Shown here piece after piece: positions 1-5,332 of a stretch of DNA of 6,568 nt. This DNA comes from Bdellovibrionales bacterium (GTDB lineage: Bacteria; Bdellovibrionota; Bacteriovoracia; Bacteriovoracales; Bacteriovoracaceae). The translations under genes and the position numbers were made by a program. The stretch covers positions 1 to 6,568 of the forward strand of contig JAHFAA010000076.1 in NCBI GenBank assembly GCA_023250775.1. Direction: 5' to 3'. The stretch's first letter is position 1, and the number at the start of each line of letters is the position of its first letter. A model generated the notes under the pieces. The model saw only the letters and a program-made list of their open reading frames with translations. It did not search any database and had not been told where the DNA came from.

Positions 1-1086
1 GGCCGTGTCTCCTTGGGCATTTTTCTTGTTCAGACTCGTCTGACCATTTTGCAGTAAGGCGCGTACCACAGGATATTTGCCGTACTTCACCGCCGCCATA
101 AGAAGGGTCTGACCTTGAGCATCGGCGAATGTAAGATCCTTAAGCCCTGCCGTCAGAGAGGGTTCTTTTTTGACCAGGTCGTGCAACTCAAGTTCCACGA
201 TCTCAACGGTGGAAATTCTACTCACGCTTTCACCTTCGCACAGGCGACTTGTAGGATCTGCCTTGTCACAATGATTGGAGACGTTACAGCCACGCGTGAA
301 GTCGGGAAGATAGTCTGTTGCCCCCCGAACCAAAATTCCTTCAACCTCACCGGTGCTTTGATTAAAAACGGCACTCCCACTGTTGCCGCCATAGGTGTCT
401 AAATTGGCCTGGAAAAATGCCGGGTGATCAGTTTGCTGAACGTTCGCACCACCTGCTATCTTGGTGGGAAGTCCACTCGGGTGTCCGATGACAACAACTG
501 GGGCACCCATTTTAATAGAACCGTCCAGTCGAAAAGAAAGAGGGGCACGATTCGTCACGGGGCGATCCAGTTGAATCACGGCATAGTCCTGCATGGTTAT
601 TTCATCAACGGTTTGTTTCAGGACTTTTTTGCACTTGTAGACATTTTCTTTGGAGAGTTGAGAGTCAGTCATTTTACCTTCGGCATAATCAAAGGCCCAG
701 ATAAAATCCTCACAGTCTGATTCTTCCGCCATACAATGGCCGGCAGTCACCAGCAAATCAGAGGAAACGAGGAAGCCTGAACAGTTGCCCACCGCAAGCT
801 GCTGAGCGAAGGGTTCGTCGCTACATACATTGAATTGCCCTTGTAGGGTTTGATCTTTTGCCAGCTGTAAGTTGCCATTGGCCAAAACGGTAAAGTAGCT
901 ATTTTTAATTTGTACAGCGGTGGAAAGGGCCAGCTTTTTAAAGTCTGTTAAAGTTGAGTCTTTAACATCTTGGCGATCGTCATTTCCATAAATGACCTTA
1001 TTGATAGTTATGTCTTTTGCCATAGAGGAAAAAGAAAGGCCTAAAATCACGCTGATGGCTAAACCTTTGACCGACTGGATTCGCAT
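1..1086 (-). CDS. Secreted trypsin-like serine protease with C-terminal ankyrin repeats (3' end outside window)
   Basis: This reading frame runs open for 362 codons from an ATG at 1086 to the window edge, so the C-terminus is missing. The start is supported by AGGAG seven bases upstream and by a signal peptide (residues 1-23: MRIQSVKG, a hydrophobic stretch, then SSMA before the likely cleavage). A chymotrypsin-fold protease follows. Its nucleophile loop GGNSGSAVFN has Ser236, the His loop LLVTAGHC has His117, and DYAVIQLDRPV has Asp167, so the triad is complete. C102 and C118 bracket the His segment, as in the classic trypsin-family disulfide. The GNSGS form resembles V8/glutamyl-endopeptidase-like bacterial enzymes. 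From about residue 301 the sequence changes to ankyrin repeats: DAQGQTLLMAAVKYGKYPVV at 322-341, with the next repeat beginning around NAQGDTA at 356. Known for the family: peptide-bond hydrolysis. Inferred: an exported enzyme whose repeats bind a target or regulator. Substrate specificity cannot be read. Confidence 0.93.
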   Translation of the reverse strand, partial: MRIQSVKGLAISVILGLSFSSMAKDITINKVIYGNDDRQDVKDSTLTDFKKLALSTAVQIKNSYFTVLANGNLQLAKDQTLQGQFNVCSDEPFAQQLAVGNCSGFLVSSDLLVTAGHCMAEESDCEDFIWAFDYAEGKMTDSQLSKENVYKCKKVLKQTVDEITMQDYAVIQLDRPVTNRAPLSFRLDGSIKMGAPVVVIGHPSGLPTKIAGGANVQQTDHPAFFQANLDTYGGNSGSAVFNQSTGEVEGILVRGATDYLPDFTRGCNVSNHCDKADPTSRLCEGESVSRISTVEIVELELHDLVKKEPSLTAGLKDLTFADAQGQTLLMAAVKYGKYPVVRALLQNGQTSLNKKNAQGDTA

Positions 1087-1090
1087 ACTT

Positions 1091-1166
1091 GAACTCCTGA
1101 TTTTTAGGACACGATATTGGCCATAAAAATATGTCCGCACTATAAAGCAAAATTGGAAAATGCCAT
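1091..1166 (-). promoter_or_regulatory. Candidate promoter and RBS for the protease gene
   Basis: Read on the minus strand, ATGGCA (1161-1166, four of six matches to TTGACA) lies 16 bp from TATAGT (1139-1144, five of six matches to TATAAT). Transcription would start near 1132, giving a leader of about 45 bases that ends in the AGGAG ribosome-binding site next to the ATG. The -35 match is weak and the call rests on position and consensus only. Confidence 0.35.
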
Positions 1167-1171
1167 CTTAC

Positions 1172-1183
1172 ATGTTCAAACAT
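1172..1183. repeat. Short inverted repeat in the divergent spacer
   Basis: ATGTT and AACAT form 5-bp arms around CA. The repeat lies a few bases upstream of the candidate -35 of the protease gene, between the two divergent genes, where an operator could sit. Arms this short occur by chance in AT-rich DNA. The rest of the 1087-1284 spacer shows no coding potential, and I found no convincing plus-strand promoter in it. Confidence 0.2.
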
Positions 1184-1256
1184 CTCTCAGAGTGAGTCAT
1201 TTTTACATAGTGATACAGCAAAGTTCGCGTTTCTTGTATGTTGCCTGCCTGTGCTT

Positions 1257-1274
1257 GTAAGACTCGTAAGACTC
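1257..1274. repeat. Perfect 9-bp tandem duplication (GTAAGACTC x2)
   Basis: GTAAGACTC occurs at 1257-1265 and again at 1266-1274 with no gap and no mismatch. It ends two bases before a G8 run and ten bases before the start codon at 1285. It therefore lies in the leader of the downstream mRNA and makes up most of the region next to the initiation site. It could be a recent slippage duplication or a binding site in two copies. Confidence 0.8.
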
Positions 1275-1275
1275 T

Positions 1276-1283
1276 GGGGGGGG
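1276..1283 (+). promoter_or_regulatory. G8 homopolymer in place of a ribosome-binding site
   Basis: Eight G residues end one base before the ATG at 1285, and no AGGAGG-like site lies upstream. The G run is the only purine tract that could contact the anti-Shine-Dalgarno sequence, but its spacing is very short. The start itself is well supported by the signal peptide that follows. G runs of this length are prone to replication slippage, so the length may vary between cells. Confidence 0.5.
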
Positions 1284-1284
1284 T

Positions 1285-2124
1285 ATGTTGAAACTAATCA
1301 TTATTTGTATGGCCTTGGTGTGCATGTCATTTGCCCAGGCAAGAGGTCAAGATGTTGATACACGCAAACTCTTTACAGAAGAAATCCAAAATGATTTTGA
1401 CGCCTTTGAGGATTCTTTGTGTTTTACCAACGATAGTTTTTCGGGCCATACCGGATTCAATCCTTATCTTATGGTTTTGGCCAAAATAGCCGATTCCAAA
1501 GGCGCATGTCAGGGAATGATGGGAGTGGCGGCGGCCTCGAAAAAGCATATTGTCTTTCGACCGAATCAAAAGAAAATGAGTACTGGCAAGTTGCGGCGGC
1601 AAATCCATCGCGCTGTTCGTTTGCATCATAATGACTGCAAGGGAAAAGTTTTTATTGATGGTTACAAATCACTGCGCAACTTATGTGAGGATCAGGCCGA
1701 CCTGTTAAGACAGCGTTCCCTTACTTACAACGTGACTCTGGCGATAACGGAAATTCTTCCCAAGGGTGGCACGTTCTTTTTTCCCGGGCCACTTTCAAAA
1801 CCGCAAAAATTATATGCTCACCTTTTAAAAGAGCTTACCTCCATCTATGAAGATTTGAGGAAAGGTGAATATCCATTAATGTTGGTTCATGATCACGTCA
1901 CTATGGTGACTGGCATGAAAGTGGAGCGTGATAGGGATGGGTATGTCCGAAGCCTGACTTTAAGTCACTACGACCCCAATTATCTCATGAGTTCCGCCCA
2001 GGATTTATCTGAGCGTACCTATAATTTTTCTCCAGATGGAAAAGAAATCACGGGAACCCTGATTTGGAATATAACTCCCAGATCACCAACCCATTTGGCG
2101 TGTTTATTCATCCCCAAAAATTGA
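1285..2124 (+). CDS. Exported protein with papain-like cysteine peptidase motifs, family not recognised
   Basis: The product is 279 residues. The N-terminus MLKLIIICMALVCMSFAQARG is a signal peptide with probable cleavage around residues 17-19, which fixes the ATG at 1285 despite the odd leader. I do not recognise a named family. Three spaced motifs match the order seen in papain-fold (CA clan, C39-like) peptidases: GACQGMMGVAAA with Cys75 at the start of a likely helix, HDHVTMVTGM with His204, and LSHYDPN with Asp230 and Asn232. The segment before the His, ending in PLMLV, would be the usual beta strand. The lysine- and arginine-rich stretch at residues 86-121 (KKHIVFRPNQKK, then RRQIHRAV) would fall between Cys and His. 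Other cysteines (46, 118, 134, 273) could form disulfides. It lies eight bases upstream of the next gene, also for an exported protein, so the two are probably co-transcribed. Inferred role: periplasmic or secreted peptidase or peptidase-like protein. The activity is unproven. Confidence 0.85.
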   Translation: MLKLIIICMALVCMSFAQARGQDVDTRKLFTEEIQNDFDAFEDSLCFTNDSFSGHTGFNPYLMVLAKIADSKGACQGMMGVAAASKKHIVFRPNQKKMSTGKLRRQIHRAVRLHHNDCKGKVFIDGYKSLRNLCEDQADLLRQRSLTYNVTLAITEILPKGGTFFFPGPLSKPQKLYAHLLKELTSIYEDLRKGEYPLMLVHDHVTMVTGMKVERDRDGYVRSLTLSHYDPNYLMSSAQDLSERTYNFSPDGKEITGTLIWNITPRSPTHLACLFIPKN

Positions 2125-2132
2125 GTATATAT

Positions 2133-2726
2133 ATGAAAATTCAAAAAACATTATTTGTCGCCATTCTCTTCATGTTCAGTCTCCAGGTGTTCGCCGTTGA
2201 ACCGGCCTGTTCTCGCCCCACTGAGCTGAACTGTGATTATTATCAAAATTGTGTGGAAAGCTATCTTTCGTGTGGTTCTGGTGGATACGCCTTAGGCTAT
2301 GGCCGATTTTACTGCCAGCGTTTTCTTGACACGAATTATACAACGTATGTGGGCGATCAATGGCGAGATGCCACTCTTCTTTGTTTGCAAAGAGAACTTT
2401 CGCTCTTTTTGTATTTTACCCCTTATAGAACCAAAACCTGCCCCATCATTAAGAAATACGCCTATGAAACACATGCCAATTGTTATGTTCGTCCAGAGCA
2501 AGGGCGTCCTGAACTGTCGATCTGTTATTTACCGCCAGCGGATGTTCTTTTAACAACTCAAAATCTTAAAGCGGTGGATATTCTGAGGTGGGGCGGGCTA
2601 AAGCAGATGGCCCAGGTGGCGCGACTCTGTCTTGATCTGCTCAATCACACCAAGGCCATGGGCCCAACACTTGAAGAGCAAAAAGTGCTTTGGCAATCTA
2701 TCTTGGATAAAGATAAGCAACAATAA
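2133..2726 (+). CDS. Small secreted cysteine-rich protein of unknown function
   Basis: The start at 2133 gives 197 residues and an excellent signal peptide (MKIQKTLFVAILFMFSLQVFA, cleaved before VEPA). The frame stays open upstream to an ATG at 2064, but that adds 23 polar residues inside the previous gene and would bury the signal sequence. The mature part has ten cysteines (26, 34, 40, 47, 61, 84, 103, 117, 131, 166), an even number that suggests five disulfides formed outside the cytoplasm. It is rich in aromatic residues, for example CDYYQNC, GYGRFYCQRF, ATLLCLQREL and HANCYVRPEQG. No catalytic motif is visible and I cannot name the family. Only eight bases separate it from the preceding stop. 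Its only Shine-Dalgarno-like bases, TTGAG, overlap that TGA, so translational coupling to the upstream peptidase-like gene is likely. It might be a partner, inhibitor or binding protein, but that is a guess from position. Confidence 0.85.
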   Translation: MKIQKTLFVAILFMFSLQVFAVEPACSRPTELNCDYYQNCVESYLSCGSGGYALGYGRFYCQRFLDTNYTTYVGDQWRDATLLCLQRELSLFLYFTPYRTKTCPIIKKYAYETHANCYVRPEQGRPELSICYLPPADVLLTTQNLKAVDILRWGGLKQMAQVARLCLDLLNHTKAMGPTLEEQKVLWQSILDKDKQQ

Positions 2727-2740
2727 GAAGCTACTTATTG
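2721..2740. terminator. Candidate bidirectional terminator hairpin between convergent genes
   Basis: CAATAAG (2721-2727) and CTTATTG (2734-2740) form a perfect 7-bp stem with a 6-base loop. The stem overlaps both stop codons of the convergent genes that end at 2726 and 2731. It is AT-rich and has no strong U run on either side, so as an intrinsic terminator it would be weak. The position is its main support. Confidence 0.35.
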
Positions 2741-3552
2741 ATCTCGCTTTGAGCTAAGGAAACGCAATTCTGAATGAGAATCTTCCCATCAGTTCCTTGA
2801 ATGTACTGATCAATAAAGTCGTTCGTGACATCGTCACTGGTTGGCCGTCGTTCATCTTTCGGAATGGCCACCTCAATGGCCTTAAAGACTCCTGAAGAGA
2901 CACACCCGCAATATTCTTTGGCATAGCTTTCGAAGCTTGATTTTTGATCAGGAGTGATTTTCTCGGGGGCCAGTTTTGTCTGTGCCACTAAAGCAGAGAC
3001 TGTCGATCGTGAACACGTTGAAGTAAAATATTCTTCTGGTGTAATTCTAACTCCACTTTCCGTCTCCGCCATCTTTGTGCATTCGGCGGCATCATTCACA
3101 CCTTCCGGGCCGGCCATGTAGCTTTCGATCGCCTTGGTAATTTCTTTTTCATATTTCGCGGCACCACTCAGCTTATTATATTTCGTGGCAATGAGATTCT
3201 TCTTTTCAATCTTGTTGGCAATGCAGGAACAGTAAGTTTTGGAATAGGTTGTTCCTATCTTGTCATATTCACCTTTATCCCCTTTGGCGATAGTGCTTAA
3301 GTGTTCGATAAGCGATTTTTTCGAGGCCTCAGCGCAACTTCCGACAAAACTGGTTTTAAACTCTTGATCCCACCCATCATATTTCGACATATGCACTTCT
3401 GTTTCTGTCACAAAGTAGGAAAGGACTAATTTAGTTAGGCAAAGAGCAGCAACCCCTCCGAGCCCTATGAGAGCGCGTTTGCGAAAGCTCTTCGGTTTTT
3501 GTGGAGGAAGTGTAGGGGGGACATCTAAGGAGCGGAAATTATCATCGTTCAT
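2731..3552 (-). CDS. Membrane-anchored protein with two tandem CxC modules, function unknown
   Basis: The product is 273 residues. The ATG at 3552 has GAGG eight bases upstream. A short cytoplasmic tail with a proline-rich piece (VPPTLPPQKPKSFRKR) leads into one membrane helix at about 27-48, so the rest should be extracytoplasmic by the positive-inside rule. The outer part is an internal duplication. Copy one has Cys73, Cys108, Cys110 and Cys158. Copy two has Cys180, Cys215, Cys217 and Cys263. Spacings are 35 and 2 residues in both copies, and the last interval differs by only two (48 and 46). The flanks also match: YSKTYCSC with YAKEYCGC, and AECTKMAE with QNCVSLAQ. The modules are alpha-helical in character and probably disulfide-bonded. 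A CxC pair could also be redox-active or bind metal. I do not recognise the family. It converges on the secreted-protein pair and diverges from the efflux operon. Confidence 0.88.
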   Translation of the reverse strand: MNDDNFRSLDVPPTLPPQKPKSFRKRALIGLGGVAALCLTKLVLSYFVTETEVHMSKYDGWDQEFKTSFVGSCAEASKKSLIEHLSTIAKGDKGEYDKIGTTYSKTYCSCIANKIEKKNLIATKYNKLSGAAKYEKEITKAIESYMAGPEGVNDAAECTKMAETESGVRITPEEYFTSTCSRSTVSALVAQTKLAPEKITPDQKSSFESYAKEYCGCVSSGVFKAIEVAIPKDERRPTSDDVTNDFIDQYIQGTDGKILIQNCVSLAQSEINK

Positions 3553-3560
3553 GCTGAATA

Positions 3561-3629
3561 CCTCGAAAAAATGGAACAGGAATTTATCGGCATCGGGTGA
3601 ATATATTTAATTAAATGTGCTGGAGTAAA
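3561..3629 (-). promoter_or_regulatory. Candidate promoter and RBS for the CxC-module protein
   Basis: On the minus strand, TTTACT (3624-3629) and TATATT (3600-3605) are separated by 18 bp. The spacer is very AT-rich and includes the perfect 12-bp palindrome ATTTAATTAAAT at 3605-3616. The GAGG at 3561-3564 is the likely ribosome-binding site. This is consensus matching only, and the -35 fits four of six positions. Confidence 0.35.
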
Positions 3630-3694
3630 AAAAATGACTACCAAGATATGGCACAAAAAATTGGCATTTCAATGACATAGGTCCTTGCTTTGTT

Positions 3695-3728
3695 ATTGTA
3701 TTGACATATTATAATAATGTAATACAAT
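3695..3728 (+). promoter_or_regulatory. Strong promoter embedded in a 34-bp dyad, likely repressor operator of the efflux operon
   Basis: TTGACA (3701-3706, perfect -35) and TACAAT (3723-3728, five of six -10) lie 16 bp apart, pointing at the operon that starts at 3764 and predicting a transcript start near 3735. The same bases form a dyad centred at 3711/3712. The arms are ATTGTATT (3695-3702) and AATACAAT (3721-3728), and the centre is the perfect palindrome TATTATAATA (3707-3716). A four-base non-matching step lies on each side of the centre. A dimeric repressor bound here would cover both promoter boxes. Small DUF2892 genes with RND pumps are often controlled by ArsR-type repressors, but no regulator gene is in the window. 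A TATAAT also occurs at 3710-3715, without a good -35. Confidence 0.6.
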
Positions 3729-3734
3729 CTCTTT

Positions 3735-3746
3735 AAGATTGATCTT
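3735..3746 (+). repeat. Short inverted repeat at the predicted transcript start
   Basis: AAGAT and ATCTT flank TG, just downstream of the -10 box. It could be a second regulator half-site pair, or just a weak hairpin at the 5' end of the mRNA. It is too short to call with confidence. Confidence 0.25.
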
Positions 3747-3763
3747 CTAACAAAGGAATAGAG

Positions 3764-4009
3764 ATGAGTGTTTTACGTCAGGTCCACTTAGTCGCTGCAA
3801 GTATGGTTTTTTTCGCCTTTTTTGGTGCCCATTTTATTCACCCCAATCTGATTTATTTGGCGCTCCTCGTGGGAGTTGGCCTGACCATTTCTGGAAGCAC
3901 CGGCGTCTGCCCCATGGCCCTTTTGCTTGAACGCTTACCTTGGAATAAAGGCAAAAGTTATGGAGGCGAGGTTAAGGTCGAAGTTACAAAAAGCAGCTGC
4001 TGTCGCTAA
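3764..4009 (+). CDS. Small YgaP-like (DUF2892) inner-membrane protein
   Basis: The product is 81 residues with a good ribosome-binding site (AAGGA, about seven bases before the ATG). Two membrane helices are visible, at roughly 6-23 and 28-45. They are followed by the motif SGSTGVCPMALLLERLPWN (43-61), which matches the TG-x-CP then PWN signature of the DUF2892/YgaP transmembrane family. In E. coli YgaP this hairpin is fused to a rhodanese domain. Here it stands alone, with a short charged tail that ends in SSCCR, a vicinal cysteine pair. It is the first gene of the efflux operon, with a 12-bp gap to the TolC-like gene. Known for the family: frequently linked to sulfur metabolism or stress genes and to exporters, with no settled biochemical role. 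The conserved Cys49 and the terminal Cys pair invite a thiol or metal role, which is inference. Confidence 0.85.
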   Translation: MSVLRQVHLVAASMVFFAFFGAHFIHPNLIYLALLVGVGLTISGSTGVCPMALLLERLPWNKGKSYGGEVKVEVTKSSCCR

Positions 4010-4021
4010 AAGGAAATTTCT

Positions 4022-5320
4022 ATGAAGATAACTTTGCTCCTGGGGGTTACCCTTTTTTCATTGAACACTTTTGGCAGCGAGACAGGTGCTGTGAAGTCCT
4101 TTGATGAGATTTGGCAGAGCTTTTATCAAAAATCCCATCTTATCCAAGAGGGGCGGCGTGAATATGAAAGTGATACTTACGCTAGTGATCGGGCCAAACG
4201 ACACTGGTTACCAAGGGTTTATCTAACCGGTCAGATTTTGAACAGCGATGATCCAGGGCAAGTTTTGTTCAGTAATTTAGGCCAACGTGCTGTCTCGCAA
4301 AGTGATTTCGCTCCAGACACTTTAAATAATCCCGCACGACAAACCTTTAAGACGGGAACACTTGGACTCGATCTCCCGCTTTACGAGGGAGGATTTAAAG
4401 CTGCTCAAGAGTCGATGCTCGGTCAAATCATGCAGGCATCGGCGATAGAAATTGAGGCCAAACGCACTTCAGAATACGCTGAATTGTCGCGACAGTATGG
4501 GGGGATGCTTATCTATAGTAAAAGTTCCACCAATCTTCTCGAGCTCAAATCAGCGTTGAATCAAATCATTGCCACCTATCAAGTCGGTGCTAAATCGAAT
4601 CCCGTTGGACACTCAGGCCTGCTTGGACTCAAGGCGGTTGTGAATCGCATTTCAGGTATGATGGCCGAATTTAAAATGCAGATCAGTGTCAAAAAAATCT
4701 GGATTGATAAAAAGGCCGAGATCGATTCCGCTTGGATTCCGAATGAAAAAACGACGCTGCAAGAATATCTTGCGCAAAACCTGCAAAGCGTTTCAAACCA
4801 TCCGCACTCTGCCCTTTATATCGCCAATCAAATGAAGACCGATGCTTTTGGACAAATGAGGGCCATGGAAAAAGCACGTTTTCTCCCACGCGTAGGACTT
4901 TTTGCGCAAAATAATTTGTACGATGGAAGTCGTGATACCCAAAATAGTCAGGCGTTTGGCCTTTACTTAACCTGGGACATTTTTAACAGTGATTCTTATG
5001 GCCGAGTGTCTGAGGCCCAGGCAAAAATCCAGGCAGGTCAGGAGAAAATGAGAGCGGCTGAGCAAGATGAGCTGATTATGATGAATAATCTTGTAGAGTC
5101 GAAAAAAGTATTGGAAGAAAATCTCGAGATCCTGGCCGATACAGACGGACTTTTAAAAGAGCAAAGTCTTAATGCCATGAAACTTTTCAAATCAGGCCTT
5201 CTGTCTGCCTTGCAACTTTCTGAAGTGATCAATCGTCGAGTTGATCTTATTGAGAGCAAGAACAAAGTAGAAAATCAATATCTCGACGTATGGTCACATC
5301 TTTACCAACTTAAAAATTAA
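4022..5320 (+). CDS. TolC-family outer-membrane efflux protein
   Basis: The product is 432 residues, normal for TolC/OEP proteins. The ATG follows AAAGGA and opens a signal peptide (about 1-18, ending NTFGSE). The family is built from an internal repeat, and both halves are visible. ARFLPRVGLFAQN (285-297) mirrors KRHWLPRVYLTGQ (59-71), the strand entering the barrel. DLPLYEGG (117-124) corresponds to TWDIFNSDSYGR (317-328), which leads back into the long helix. Helical, coiled-coil-like stretches lie at about 125-235 and 328-430. Known function: a trimeric outer-membrane channel with a periplasmic helical tunnel that docks to an adaptor and an inner-membrane pump. It lies 12 bp after the DUF2892 gene and 12 bp before the RND pump gene, so it is probably the dedicated outlet for that pump. 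No lipobox cysteine is present, so it is not a lipid-anchored NodT/OprM-type form. Confidence 0.92.
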   Translation: MKITLLLGVTLFSLNTFGSETGAVKSFDEIWQSFYQKSHLIQEGRREYESDTYASDRAKRHWLPRVYLTGQILNSDDPGQVLFSNLGQRAVSQSDFAPDTLNNPARQTFKTGTLGLDLPLYEGGFKAAQESMLGQIMQASAIEIEAKRTSEYAELSRQYGGMLIYSKSSTNLLELKSALNQIIATYQVGAKSNPVGHSGLLGLKAVVNRISGMMAEFKMQISVKKIWIDKKAEIDSAWIPNEKTTLQEYLAQNLQSVSNHPHSALYIANQMKTDAFGQMRAMEKARFLPRVGLFAQNNLYDGSRDTQNSQAFGLYLTWDIFNSDSYGRVSEAQAKIQAGQEKMRAAEQDELIMMNNLVESKKVLEENLEILADTDGLLKEQSLNAMKLFKSGLLSALQLSEVINRRVDLIESKNKVENQYLDVWSHLYQLKN

Positions 5321-5332
5321 TTCAGAGGCATC

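Noticed and set aside
115..720. Two plus-strand open frames (115-402 and 424-720)
   Set aside because: They lie antisense to the serine protease gene, whose catalytic motifs on the minus strand are unmistakable. They show no domain, signal peptide or ribosome-binding site.
998..1183. Minus-strand 61-residue open frame
   Set aside because: It overlaps the start and leader of the protease gene in another frame. It covers the candidate promoter and has no recognisable content.
1327..1629. Minus-strand 100-residue open frame
   Set aside because: It is antisense to the peptidase-like gene, which has a signal peptide and motif support.
2064..2132. Upstream ATG at 2064 as start of the cysteine-rich protein
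   Set aside because: It would add 23 residues ahead of an evident signal peptide and overlap the preceding gene by 61 bases. The ATG at 2133 puts the signal peptide at the N-terminus.
2292..2553. Open frames on both strands inside the cysteine-rich gene
   Set aside because: They are shadow frames of the real gene without ribosome-binding sites or domain content.
3605..3616. 12-bp palindrome ATTTAATTAAAT as an operator
   Set aside because: It is perfectly symmetric but consists only of A and T in an AT-rich promoter spacer. I mention it under the promoter rather than as a separate site.
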